DNA from: Marinomonas fungiae
GTDB taxonomy: Bacteria; Pseudomonadota; Gammaproteobacteria; Pseudomonadales; Marinomonadaceae
Length of the DNA stretch: 64,000 nt
Reading direction: 5' to 3'
NCBI RefSeq assembly: GCF_001418205.1
Contig: NZ_LIQF01000007.1
Location: 156,826 to 220,825, forward strand
The stretch's first letter is position 1. Each line of letters opens with the position of its first letter. The translations under genes and the position numbers were made by a program. Positions 1 through 7,124 of this stretch are shown here, piece after piece. The notes below the pieces were generated by a model. That model ran no database searches. It was not told the DNA's origin and was given only the letters and a program-made list of their open reading frames with translations.

Positions 1-1352
1 CGGCGGCTCCTGTCTCTTCAAAGGTGCGTAAAGACCGCCTCCAGCGCAGCTTAAAATTGATCCGCGAAAACCATAAAGCATTGGCTCAAGCGATGAATGA
101 AGACTTTGGTCAGCGCAGCTTATATCAATCCAATGTTGCGGACATGGTGACCACGTGCAAGATGCTACAGCATGCCATCGATAACCTAGACGGTTGGATG
201 CAAGCGGAGCAAACGACTGCCCCCGACCCAGAAATGCGCACCGAGATTCAATATCAGCCTTTGGGGGTGATCGGAGTGATCAGCCCATGGAACTTCCCCA
301 TTAACCTAGCGTTTGGTCCTTTGGCCGGTATCTTTGCGGCGGGTAACACGGCCATGCTGAAACCGTCTGAATTAACGCCGAAAACCTCTGAGTTGTTGGC
401 TGAGCTTGTTGGCCGTTATTTCAGCCCTAGTGAATTAACCGTTGTGCTTGGCGATGCGGATGTGGGCCAGGCTTTTAGCAGCCTACCCTTTGATCATCTA
501 GTATTCACGGGCAGTACTGCGGTCGGCAGACATGTCATGCGTGCCGCGGCAGAAAACCTAGTGCCTGTTACATTAGAGCTGGGAGGTAAGTCTCCTGTGA
601 TGGTGGCGAAACATGCAGACCTTAGCAAAGCGGTAGAACGTACGTGGACCATTAAAACTTTTAATGCAGGCCAAATTTGTTTGTCACCTGATTACGTGCT
701 GTTGCCAGAAGAGCAGCGCCATGCCTTCAAAAAGCAGTCGATCGAGTTTTTGGCAGCTACTTTCCCTAGCATCCAAATTAACCCTGATTACACTGCTATT
801 ATTAACGAGCGTCATTATCAGCGTTTGCTGAGCTTACTCGAAGATGCTCGTCAGAAAGGGGCGGAAATTGTCAATCTGGGGCCTTCGGGTGAGCCTGCCT
901 ACGATGGCAATAGCCGCAAAATTGCACCGCACTTGGTGCTGGGGGCGAACGATGAAATGGCCATCATGCAAGAAGAAATTTTTGGTCCTTTACTTCCGGT
1001 GCGCTTTTATCAAGAGGAAGCTGAGGCCGTGCATTACATTAATGCACATCCAAGACCTTTGGCCGCGTATTACTTTGGTGAAGACGCTGATGCACAACAG
1101 CAATTTGCTCAGCAGACGACCTCTGGCGCTTTAGTGATCAACGATGTGATGACCCATGTGTCCATTGATGAATTGCCATTTGGTGGGGTGGGCGCTTCCG
1201 GTATGGGGGCATACCACGGCATTCATGGTTTCCGTCAGTTCTCACACGCTAAACCTGTGGTGGTGCAAAGCGAAGCGGGTGTTTCAAACTTACGCTTACG
1301 TGCTCCTTATGATGACAAGTTAGCGGCAATCGACGCTTTTTTTAACAACTAA
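1..1352 (+). CDS. Coniferyl-aldehyde-type dehydrogenase (5' partial)
   Basis: NAD(P)-dependent aldehyde dehydrogenase that oxidises an aldehyde to the carboxylic acid in the cytoplasm; the closest fit is the coniferyl aldehyde dehydrogenase subfamily. The frame is open from the window edge; a GTG at 24 is possible, but homologous-looking residues continue upstream (AAPVSSK), so the true start lies outside the window. Counting from that GTG, the general-base Glu is in LELGGKSP (about 185), the catalytic Cys in GQICLSP (about 219), and the conserved EEIFGP motif is about residue 318. The C-terminal PFGGVGASG stretch is also typical. A DJ-1 family gene follows 35 bases downstream on the same strand, suggesting a shared carbonyl-detoxification unit. 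The exact substrate is an inference. Confidence 0.88.
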   Translation, partial: AAPVSSKVRKDRLQRSLKLIRENHKALAQAMNEDFGQRSLYQSNVADMVTTCKMLQHAIDNLDGWMQAEQTTAPDPEMRTEIQYQPLGVIGVISPWNFPINLAFGPLAGIFAAGNTAMLKPSELTPKTSELLAELVGRYFSPSELTVVLGDADVGQAFSSLPFDHLVFTGSTAVGRHVMRAAAENLVPVTLELGGKSPVMVAKHADLSKAVERTWTIKTFNAGQICLSPDYVLLPEEQRHAFKKQSIEFLAATFPSIQINPDYTAIINERHYQRLLSLLEDARQKGAEIVNLGPSGEPAYDGNSRKIAPHLVLGANDEMAIMQEEIFGPLLPVRFYQEEAEAVHYINAHPRPLAAYYFGEDADAQQQFAQQTTSGALVINDVMTHVSIDELPFGGVGASGMGAYHGIHGFRQFSHAKPVVVQSEAGVSNLRLRAPYDDKLAAIDAFFNN

Positions 1353-1387
1353 TAACAGCAAATATTGAATTGGACGAGAGGTTATTT

Positions 1388-2065
1388 ATGAAGATTTTAA
1401 TGGTACTGACGTCACACGACACGCTTGGTAATACGGGTGAAAAAACCGGTTTTTGGCTAGAGGAATTTGCCGCGCCTTATTACACTTTCTTAGATGCTGG
1501 CGCGGAGCTGGTTTTAGCGTCTCCTTTAGGTGGGCAGCCGCCACTAGATCCAAAGAGTGATTTGCCTGATTTTCAAACATCGGCCACTGAGCGTTTTAAG
1601 CAAGACGATCACGCCCAGCAAGCCTTAGCCAATACGGTTAAGCTGGCTGAGGTGTCGCCTGCTGATTTTGATGCGGTCTTCTACCCTGGAGGGCATGGCC
1701 CACTTTGGGATTTGGCAGAGTCGGACGTGTCGATTGCATTGATTGAAGGATTTGTGCAGGCCGGCAAACCAATCAGCTTTGTTTGTCATGCGCCGGGCGT
1801 ATTGCGCCATGTGAAAGCCGAAAATGGTGAGCCTTTAATTAAAAACCGCAAAGTAACTGGCTTTACTAACGGTGAAGAAGCGGGAGTACAGTTGACGGAA
1901 GTGGTGCCTTTCTTGATTGAAGATGAGTTCCAGCGTTTAGGTGGACTCTATGAAAAAGGCCCTGATTGGCAGACCTTTGTGGTCGAAGATGGCCGTTTAA
2001 TCACAGGTCAAAACCCTGCGAGCTCTGAAGCGGTGGCAGAAGCCCTGCTAAAACAATTGTCATAA
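1388..2065 (+). CDS. DJ-1/PfpI family protein (glyoxalase III or deglycase-like)
   Basis: 225-residue protein of the type 1 glutamine amidotransferase-like DJ-1/PfpI superfamily. The nucleophile elbow Cys is at about residue 133 in FVCHAPG, the acidic partner in the N-terminal WLEEF segment (residues 23-27), and the PGGHGPLWDL motif (100-109) is the usual glycine-rich loop. Family members act as glutathione-independent glyoxalases, chaperones or protein deglycases; which applies here cannot be decided from sequence. The start at 1388 is preferred over an upstream ATG at 1370 because a GAGAGG ribosome site lies 6 bases before it and the product then begins with MKILMVLTSHD, as in the family. 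It sits directly downstream of the aldehyde dehydrogenase. Confidence 0.87.
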   Translation: MKILMVLTSHDTLGNTGEKTGFWLEEFAAPYYTFLDAGAELVLASPLGGQPPLDPKSDLPDFQTSATERFKQDDHAQQALANTVKLAEVSPADFDAVFYPGGHGPLWDLAESDVSIALIEGFVQAGKPISFVCHAPGVLRHVKAENGEPLIKNRKVTGFTNGEEAGVQLTEVVPFLIEDEFQRLGGLYEKGPDWQTFVVEDGRLITGQNPASSEAVAEALLKQLS

Positions 2066-2084
2066 CGCTAAGGCGTGAAAAATG

Positions 2085-2119
2085 CTCGCATGCGTTTTTA
2101 TGGTAAAGACGCATGCGAG
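2085..2119. terminator. Long hairpin between convergent genes
   Basis: Arms CTCGCATGCGT (2085-2095) and ACGCATGCGAG (2109-2119) are perfectly complementary. The stem continues inward through TTTTA and TAAAG with one T-G pair, giving about 16 pairs around a TGG loop. It lies between the convergent DJ-1 and DoxX genes. There is no clear U-run after either arm, so it may block or stabilise transcript ends rather than act as a classical terminator. Confidence 0.5.
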
Positions 2120-2169
2120 TGATGCTTAGTGACCGGCTTTCTATCTTGAAATCGCGCACAATGCGAGGC

Positions 2170-2640
2170 CTAACCCGAGCGTTTGGCCAAGGCGTCTATA
2201 GATACTCTTCCTGGACCTTGGCGCATAATCAGCAATGCCAGTGCGGCCCAAGTGGCATGTAGGGCGTAGGCTTCTGGATAAACAAATATCTCTATGACTA
2301 AGGTCATCATAAAAATACCCAATGCACTGAGGCGGGTTAAAATACCGAACAATAATAGGATTGGTAGCACATGTTCGGCTGCTGTCGCCATGTAGGCGGC
2401 GAGTTCCGGTGGAATAATCGGCAGTGCGTATTCGTATTCAAACAGATAAAAGGTGCTTTCTTTTAGGGAAGGCCAGCCAAACTCAAAATGCCCCGCAAAA
2501 GGGTTGAAGGCAAAGCCTTCGATCTTCGTTTGCCCCGAAAGCCAAAAGGTGGCGGCTAACGCAAAGCGTGCTAAAAACAGCACCAAGGATTCGGGAATGG
2601 CGCGTAACATTTGTTGCGAAGAGCGACTCGGCATCATCAT
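2170..2640 (-). CDS. DoxX family membrane protein of the bufferin operon
   Basis: 156-residue integral membrane protein of the DoxX family with four predicted helices, roughly residues 18-36, 82-102, 104-124 and 127-143. DoxX proteins are small inner-membrane proteins linked to redox or metal-stress functions; the biochemical role is unsettled. It is the last gene of the bufA-bufB-bufC-doxX operon, the same order as the metal-induced gig operon of Caulobacter, which supports a role at the membrane in bufferin function. It starts 9 bases after the stop of the bufC gene, with AGGAGCC before the ATG. Confidence 0.85.
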   Translation of the reverse strand: MMMPSRSSQQMLRAIPESLVLFLARFALAATFWLSGQTKIEGFAFNPFAGHFEFGWPSLKESTFYLFEYEYALPIIPPELAAYMATAAEHVLPILLLFGILTRLSALGIFMMTLVIEIFVYPEAYALHATWAALALLIMRQGPGRVSIDALAKRSG

Positions 2641-2649
2641 AAGGGGCTC

Positions 2650-3408
2650 CTAGGATTCTTCAATAGCGTGCAAAACTTGCCAAGTCATGAGCTTTGCTAA
2701 GGTCTGTCCGAGGTCAAACGCTTCATGGTCGGGCAGTGCTTGGCTTAAATTTGGTTCGTCTTGTAGGGCTTTTAAAAAGTCGAACTCGGCGGCGCTGATC
2801 AAGTACATGCGCCCATATAAGCTCGCCTTGGCGAGTAGTAAATATTCCGTTTGTGCAATGTTGAGCTGGCTGAGATTCGGCGTGTCTGTTTGGTGGGCAA
2901 GATATAAAGAGCCGACCGCAAAAGGCACGCGCAACAATTTACACTGGGGGCTTAAATGCAAGGCCAGTGCTTCGGGGTTCTGCACTTGGCTTAAGCGTTG
3001 TTGGGCGCAGCTTAAGCTTAGGGTTGGCACCTCGGCAGTGTGCGTAAGTTGCAGTAAACGATACTCAAGATCGCATAAATAAGGTAAGTATGGCAGTGAC
3101 TGCGCCGGGAAGAAGTCACGCACAAACTCGCTAAATTGGTCGCCATAGCCGCTTAACACCGGTGAAGTGGGCGGATGGCGTTCTATATATTGTCGTGCCA
3201 TGGCATTAAAAAAGGCTTCTCCGACCACTTGTTTGCAGACTGGAAAAATATCACCAAGAGCCTCCATCAGTGACACGATCACATTATTTCGATAGACATT
3301 TAAACGCTGCTGACGCTCTGTGACATCTGCGCCGCGAATATCGTTGAGTAGTGCCTGCTCCGTGTCGGGATGAGTGGAGAGCAGAGCTTGCTTAAATGGC
3401 TGCTGCAT
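2650..3408 (-). CDS. bufC: DUF2063 (BufC/HvfC-type) partner of the DUF692 enzyme
   Basis: 252-residue protein with the N-terminal DUF2063 domain (about residues 1-100). Signature segments are [20 protein letters not shown] and [10 protein letters not shown]. Proteins of this family bind the DUF692 multinuclear non-haem iron enzyme and present the precursor peptide to it during post-translational modification. The C-terminal half (about 110-250) is the variable region expected of this family. The gene overlaps the 3' end of bufB by 17 bases, implying translational coupling and a complex between the two products. Assigning it as the peptide-recognition partner is based on family knowledge and operon position. 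Confidence 0.88.
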   Translation of the reverse strand: MQQPFKQALLSTHPDTEQALLNDIRGADVTERQQRLNVYRNNVIVSLMEALGDIFPVCKQVVGEAFFNAMARQYIERHPPTSPVLSGYGDQFSEFVRDFFPAQSLPYLPYLCDLEYRLLQLTHTAEVPTLSLSCAQQRLSQVQNPEALALHLSPQCKLLRVPFAVGSLYLAHQTDTPNLSQLNIAQTEYLLLAKASLYGRMYLISAAEFDFLKALQDEPNLSQALPDHEAFDLGQTLAKLMTWQVLHAIEES

Positions 3409-4288
3409 GGTCTATCTCCTTAACCAAATGACGTATTTGGTTCGCTTGGGCGGCTTCTTGCAGTAGGGTCGACAGCTCTGGAAAATTCCCATCTCGCTCG
3501 ATCAGCGTAGGGCAATCACCAATCAGTTCTAACGCATGTTGATAGAGCTGCCAGACCTCGTGGGCAACGGCTTGATCGTGCGAATCTATTTTGAGACGAG
3601 GCTGAGCACCCTCATCTAGGGTATAACCTGCTAAATGGATTTGACGAACCGCCTGCATCGGAAATTGGCGTAGGTATTCAGCGGCACTGCGTTGGTGGTT
3701 AAAACAAGAGACTTCGACGTTGTTTACATCCAGTAATAAGCCACATCCTGTGCGTTTCACCAGCTCTGAAATAAAGTCTGTTTCGCTCATAGCGCTGGAA
3801 TTAAATTCAAAATAGGTGGATGGATTCTCAATCAAGATCTGTCGCTGTAGATGGCTTTGTACTTGATCAACATGTTCACACAAAACTGCCAAACGCACCT
3901 CGGTGTAGGGCACGGGCAACAAATCATTGAGGAAGTTCTGCTGATGCGTCGACCAAGCCAAATGCTCGGAAAACACCGCAGGCTGTACCCGTTCTACAAG
4001 TTGTGCAACACGCTCTAAATGTTCAAGATTGAGCGGCTCTTCACCGCCTAGCGATAGACCGACGCCGTGTACCGTAAGCTCATAATGCTCGCGAATACGC
4101 TCCAGATAGTAATGAGCGGGACCGCCAGGGCTGAGATAATTTTCAGCGTGGATTTCAAAGAAACCCACTTCAGGCCGTTCCTGCAAAATTTGCTCGTAGT
4201 AGCTGGGCTTTAGGCTAATGCCAGTGCGCTGGGCAAAGCCCGAGGGTAGCGAGCTACCCTCGGTTTGCTGTTTCAAATAAGTGTTCAT
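3392..4288 (-). CDS. bufB: DUF692 multinuclear iron oxidative enzyme (BufB)
   Basis: 298-residue TIM-barrel enzyme of the DUF692/MNIO family. Family members use two or three iron ions and oxygen to convert cysteines of a precursor peptide into heterocycles; in bufferins the products are thiooxazoles that bind copper. Putative metal ligands are seen in EIHAENYL (about 45-52), [11 protein letters not shown] (72-82), [11 protein letters not shown] (about 180-190), RQIHLAGY and [10 protein letters not shown] (about 263-272). It is encoded between the candidate substrate gene bufA, 9 bases upstream, and bufC, which overlaps it. The length is normal for the family and no key residue appears missing. 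Confidence 0.92.
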   Translation of the reverse strand: MNTYLKQQTEGSSLPSGFAQRTGISLKPSYYEQILQERPEVGFFEIHAENYLSPGGPAHYYLERIREHYELTVHGVGLSLGGEEPLNLEHLERVAQLVERVQPAVFSEHLAWSTHQQNFLNDLLPVPYTEVRLAVLCEHVDQVQSHLQRQILIENPSTYFEFNSSAMSETDFISELVKRTGCGLLLDVNNVEVSCFNHQRSAAEYLRQFPMQAVRQIHLAGYTLDEGAQPRLKIDSHDQAVAHEVWQLYQHALELIGDCPTLIERDGNFPELSTLLQEAAQANQIRHLVKEIDHAAAI

Positions 4289-4297
4289 CAGGAACCC

Positions 4298-4573
4298 TTA
4301 GAAGGCTTCCAATTTGCCGTGACCCGTCGGAGAAGTTGGTGATTCCATGTTCATACAAGTGCCTGCTGGGACCAGTTTCCAAGCGTTGCCTTGGTGGTCC
4401 ATTTTTGATGTTCCTGCACAAGAAGTGCCTGGGCCAGCAGCGCAATCATTTTGACCGGCTAGGGCAACACCGTAGCATTTTTCTTTATCAGCTGCTTGCG
4501 CTGGAAGAGCAACGGCTGAAAGGGCAACGGCTGTACCAAGTGCTAGTGCTAGGGATGTGTTTTTAGTAGACAT
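4298..4573 (-). CDS. bufA: Bufferin-type periplasmic metallophore precursor (DUF2282)
   Basis: 91-residue DUF2282 peptide, the likely substrate of the adjacent DUF692 enzyme. It has a Sec signal peptide with probable cleavage after AQA (residue 27), so the mature peptide is about 64 residues and periplasmic. Four cysteines remain at 33, 44, 52 and 73, in KCYGVA, NDCAAG, SCAGTS and GTCMN. In characterised bufferins such cysteines are partly oxidised to copper-binding thiooxazoles and partly disulfide-bonded; which ones here is unknown. The start at 4573 is chosen over an upstream ATG (4597) because GGAGGATC precedes it and the signal peptide begins there. An ECF-type promoter lies at 4616-4644. 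Confidence 0.9.
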   Translation of the reverse strand: MSTKNTSLALALGTAVALSAVALPAQAADKEKCYGVALAGQNDCAAGPGTSCAGTSKMDHQGNAWKLVPAGTCMNMESPTSPTGHGKLEAF

Positions 4574-4615
4574 AATTTGGATCCTCCAAAGGAACATTTT
4601 GTTAATTACCTTCTT

Positions 4616-4644
4616 TGGACGTGGTCGATTTGCGCTTTCTTACA
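4616..4644 (-). promoter_or_regulatory. ECF-type promoter of the buf operon
   Basis: On the minus strand TGTAAGAAA (4636-4644) and CGTCCA (4616-4621) are separated by 14 bases. The same two elements with the same 14-base gap occur upstream of the sigma factor gene (5900-5928). The predicted transcript start falls about 35 bases upstream of the bufA ATG. Two matching sites with identical geometry at the sigma gene and its likely target are strong evidence for a shared promoter class; the -35/-10 assignment is inferred. Confidence 0.75.
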
Positions 4645-4824
4645 GCACTTTCAAAAAATATTTAAAAAAATTTTAGAAACTTGCTGAAAAATAAGGAATG
4701 TGGCGTTTTTATGATCTAAGTATTAAGTTTTTATGACAATGTGCCATTTTGGGTATCGTTCTCGAGTTTTGGTGCGTATGGTAAATAACTCACATTCATG
4801 AGAAATACTAAACATTAGGAGACT

Positions 4825-4968
4825 ATGGATATGTCTAAGAAAGAAGTGAAAGCACTGAAAGCCGAAATCAAAGCGCGTAAAGAAAAAGTAGCGAAGCAAA
4901 AAGATAAGATTTCTAAGCTGAAAAAGTCCCTGAAAAAAGCGTCTGACAAGAAAGCTTCTAAGAAGTAA
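4825..4968 (+). CDS. Small lysine-rich coiled-coil protein
   Basis: 47-residue open frame: ATG at 4825 with AGGAG five bases upstream, and TAA at 4966. The product is about 40% lysine, has no Cys, Trp or aromatic residues, and shows a heptad-like spacing of Val, Leu and Ile in its middle part (for example KALKAEIKARKEKV), so it should form a charged helix or coiled coil. A second ATG at 4831 gives MSKKEV. It is transcribed divergently from the buf operon and converges on the anti-sigma gene with a shared terminator. I do not recognise a family; a nucleic-acid- or membrane-surface-binding role is only suggested by charge. Confidence 0.65.
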   Translation: MDMSKKEVKALKAEIKARKEKVAKQKDKISKLKKSLKKASDKKASKK

Positions 4969-4993
4969 GCTCAGCGTTAGTAAACCTTCCTGT

Positions 4994-5029
4994 AGCGGAG
5001 CCCACAAGGCTCCGCCGCTATATCCTTTT
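4994..5029. terminator. Shared hairpin terminator
   Basis: Stem GCGGAGCC (4995-5002) with GGCTCCGC around a CACAA loop, followed on the plus strand by a T-rich stretch (tatcctttt). It lies between the convergent 47-residue protein gene and the anti-sigma factor gene and can serve the plus strand; use on the minus strand is less certain. Confidence 0.65.
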
Positions 5030-5034
5030 AGATG

Positions 5035-5229
5035 TTAACCTTTTTCTGACGCGTCATTTTGTTTGACGTACTGTTGGCTAATCTCCCGCAGCGATAACAT
5101 GTGTTTGCCAAACTGACGGCACGCAGGACACATGGCCGTATGGATTCCCAAATTGAGCTTTTCTTTGTTTGATAACGGACGATCCATCTTCTCCGACAGC
5201 AGTTGTGTGGCTTCGGTACACTTCATCAT
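5035..5229 (-). CDS. Zinc-type (HX3CX2C) anti-sigma factor
   Basis: 64-residue protein carrying the HX3CX2C motif (HTAMCPAC, about residues 30-37) of zinc-binding anti-sigma factors. Together with an N-terminal Cys (KCTEA) it can complete a zinc site. It is much shorter than ChrR- or RsrA-type proteins and has no membrane segment, so it should be a cytoplasmic inhibitor. Its ATG overlaps the sigma factor stop (ATGA), which couples its translation to the sigma factor. By analogy with such pairs, metal or oxidative loss of the zinc site would release the sigma factor; the inducing signal is not visible in sequence. Confidence 0.82.
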   Translation of the reverse strand: MMKCTEATQLLSEKMDRPLSNKEKLNLGIHTAMCPACRQFGKHMLSLREISQQYVKQNDASEKG

Positions 5230-5852
5230 GTGGCTTTCTCCCTTTCAAACCAATTGTCTTCAAGGCATTCGCGCAACCGTAGGCGAGCTCGAAATAGGGT
5301 GGTGTTTAGGTTGCTGACAGAGACTTCTTCGTTGTCGCAAATCTCATTGCTGTCCAGCTCTAAGAACTCTCGCATCATAAATAGGCGACTGTACTTTGCA
5401 GGTAGAGCATCTAGACAGGTATCGAAGATGCGCCAAAAGTGATGGCTTTCTAAGTCATGATCTGGCTCGTCCCATTTTTGTGGACGTTGCTCTTTTTGCC
5501 AATGACCCTTTTCCGTAAACAGCTCATCCAGTAGGGCTTCGTCGTTGCGACTGGCGCCTTCCTCCAGAATACTGGCGCTGGTGTAGCGCTTTTCCTTGCG
5601 CAAAATATCAATCAGCTTATTTTTTAGAATAGCGAATACCCAAGTTTTTAAGGCCGCTTGGCGATTAAAACGCTCGATATTTTGATAGGCCGACAACATG
5701 GCGTCTTGCACCGCGTCTTCCGCGATGACTTCGTTGCGCACTTGTAACATAGCAAACTTAAGCATTTGTCGGCGTAAGTCCTCCATAAAAACAGTGTCGT
5801 GGAACAGCTGCCCTGGGAGGTGTTCGGTGGAGCGAGATAAGGCTTGTGTCAT
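5226..5852 (-). CDS. ECF RNA polymerase sigma factor controlling the buf operon
   Basis: 208-residue ECF sigma factor. Region 2 spans about residues 27-85 (AEDAVQDAML, FNRQAALKTWVFAILKNKLID). A long acidic and charged linker (about 86-140) leads to region 4 (LDALPAKYSRLFMMREFLEL, then SNLNTTLFRARLRLRECL, about 145-200). It is co-transcribed with the zinc-type anti-sigma gene through an ATGA overlap. Its own promoter (5900-5928) matches the promoter of the buf operon, so it probably autoregulates and turns on bufABC-doxX. The ATG at 5852 has only a weak ribosome site (CCGAG) that lies inside a palindrome arm. Confidence 0.88.
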   Translation of the reverse strand: MTQALSRSTEHLPGQLFHDTVFMEDLRRQMLKFAMLQVRNEVIAEDAVQDAMLSAYQNIERFNRQAALKTWVFAILKNKLIDILRKEKRYTSASILEEGASRNDEALLDELFTEKGHWQKEQRPQKWDEPDHDLESHHFWRIFDTCLDALPAKYSRLFMMREFLELDSNEICDNEEVSVSNLNTTLFRARLRLRECLEDNWFEREKAT

Positions 5853-5859
5853 GTAAAAT

Positions 5860-5917
5860 CTCGGCTTGTCGAAAAAGGTTAATTAGCAATGTAGCTAACT
5901 AGACGTCACAAGCCGAG
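5860..5917. promoter_or_regulatory. Split palindrome around the sigma gene promoter and ribosome site
   Basis: CTCGGCTTGT (5860-5869) and ACAAGCCGAG (5908-5917) are perfect 10-base inverted repeats 38 bases apart. One arm lies in the spacer between the -35 and -10 elements of the sigma promoter, the other just before the start codon. A smaller inverted repeat (TTAGC and GCTAA) lies between them. Only one long arm would be transcribed, so a DNA-binding or looping role fits better than an RNA hairpin. Confidence 0.5.
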
Positions 5918-5928
5918 GATTTCTTACA
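5900..5928 (-). promoter_or_regulatory. ECF-type promoter of the sigma/anti-sigma operon
   Basis: Minus-strand TGTAAGAAA (5920-5928), 14 bases, then CGTCTA (5900-5905). This matches the buf promoter at 4616-4644 in both elements and spacing, and supports autoregulation by the encoded ECF sigma factor. Confidence 0.72.
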
Positions 5929-5954
5929 CTTGTTTTAGAAAAAACTGGAAAAAT

Positions 5955-6407
5955 TTAGCGGTTGAGCGCATCGAGAGCCGCGTTCACACGTGCTTTGGTG
6001 TATGGCGGCCACAGTGAGCCAGCAAAGCGCCCTTCTTTATTCAGCAGCAGCGCATGGCCTTGATGGCCAATGTAATTCTCTGCACTGGTGACTTGTTCAA
6101 GGTCTTGATAGGCCGCTTGGTGTGGTGGCACCACATGAATCCCAGCCGCCGCTTGCTGTGCCATTTGTCCTTGGCACACGGCATCACAGAGACTTGGTTG
6201 CAAGCTGATCAGTTGCCACTGGCCTTGTTCTAAGCGCTCAATTAGCGGTACTTGGCGTGGAAATTCAATCAGCTGAATGCCCAGTTGCGCTTGTCTGGCT
6301 TCATCTAACACTGGGCCTGAGAAGTTCTTTTGATAGGACTGAGTCGCCACCCAGAAGGCACCTGCGACCAAGGCCACACCAATAAAGGAAGCGGTTAGAC
6401 GACTCAT
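5955..6407 (-). CDS. Membrane-anchored SCO-like thioredoxin-fold protein
   Basis: 150-residue protein with one N-terminal membrane anchor (about 6-22) and a periplasmic domain. It contains CDAVC (Cys74 and Cys78), the CXXXC spacing of SCO/SenC copper chaperones, and a later GHALLLNKEGRFAG segment (about 117-130) that resembles the SCO region carrying the copper-ligand His. It is shorter than typical SCO proteins (about 200 residues). The product may therefore handle copper or thiols for cytochrome oxidase, but the similarity is limited. Its ATG overlaps the stop of the gamma carbonic anhydrase gene by one base, so the two are co-transcribed. Confidence 0.6.
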   Translation of the reverse strand: MSRLTASFIGVALVAGAFWVATQSYQKNFSGPVLDEARQAQLGIQLIEFPRQVPLIERLEQGQWQLISLQPSLCDAVCQGQMAQQAAAGIHVVPPHQAAYQDLEQVTSAENYIGHQGHALLLNKEGRFAGSLWPPYTKARVNAALDALNR

Positions 6408-6958
6408 TAAGCGTCTCCCGCGGCCTCAGCTTCGGCTAGATACTCGTCTTTCAGTTTGACGTAGTTCAAGCCAGCGTACTGGAAGTACTCAATCTCTTTT
6501 TCTGTTAGTGGGCGAGCTTGTTTCACTGGCGAGCCCATGTACAGGTAACCGGATTCAAGGCGTTTACCCGGTGGTACTAAGGAGCCCGCGCCGATAATGA
6601 CTTCGTCTTCGACGACGGCGCCGTCCAGAATCGTGGTGCCCATGCCGACTAATACCTTGTTACCGATCTTACAGCCGTGCAACATCGCCATGTGGCCGAC
6701 GGTCACATCGTCCCCGATTTCCAGTGGGTGGCCTTCTGGTTTGTAGGTGCTGGCGTGAGTGATGTGCAGGCAAGAGTTGTCTTGGATGCTGGTACGCTGA
6801 CCGATACGAATGCGGTGCATATCGCCACGAATCGCAACTAATGGCCAAACCGAACTGTCGTCACCGATTTCCACATCGCCGATGATTACCGCACTGTCAT
6901 CGACCCAAACACGAGCGCCAAACGTTGGTGTATGGCCACGAAATGTCTTAATTGCCAT
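6407..6958 (-). CDS. Gamma-class carbonic anhydrase family protein (YrdA-like)
   Basis: 183-residue left-handed beta-helix protein built of hexapeptide repeats, of the YrdA/CaiE group of gamma carbonic anhydrase-like proteins. The three putative zinc-binding histidines are in LHITHAS (about residue 68), VGHMAM and LHGCKIG (about 90-100). Residues GDMHRIRIG and IQDNSCLH are characteristic. Many members bind zinc but their physiological reaction is uncertain. It is the first gene of a two-gene unit with the SCO-like protein and is divergent from prlC. Confidence 0.88.
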   Translation of the reverse strand: MAIKTFRGHTPTFGARVWVDDSAVIIGDVEIGDDSSVWPLVAIRGDMHRIRIGQRTSIQDNSCLHITHASTYKPEGHPLEIGDDVTVGHMAMLHGCKIGNKVLVGMGTTILDGAVVEDEVIIGAGSLVPPGKRLESGYLYMGSPVKQARPLTEKEIEYFQYAGLNYVKLKDEYLAEAEAAGDA

Positions 6959-7124
6959 TGTCTCTTCCTTAGCACATACCGTGCAGTATTAATGAAAGCT
7001 ATGGACGTGATCAGCGTTTACCCATTGAAAAAGCGCCAAGACCACATATCTTATAGATCAGTACTAAACCTATTTCTGCAAGGGTGCTATGGCATCCTGC
7101 AAACGCCAAAAAGGATATCACGAT

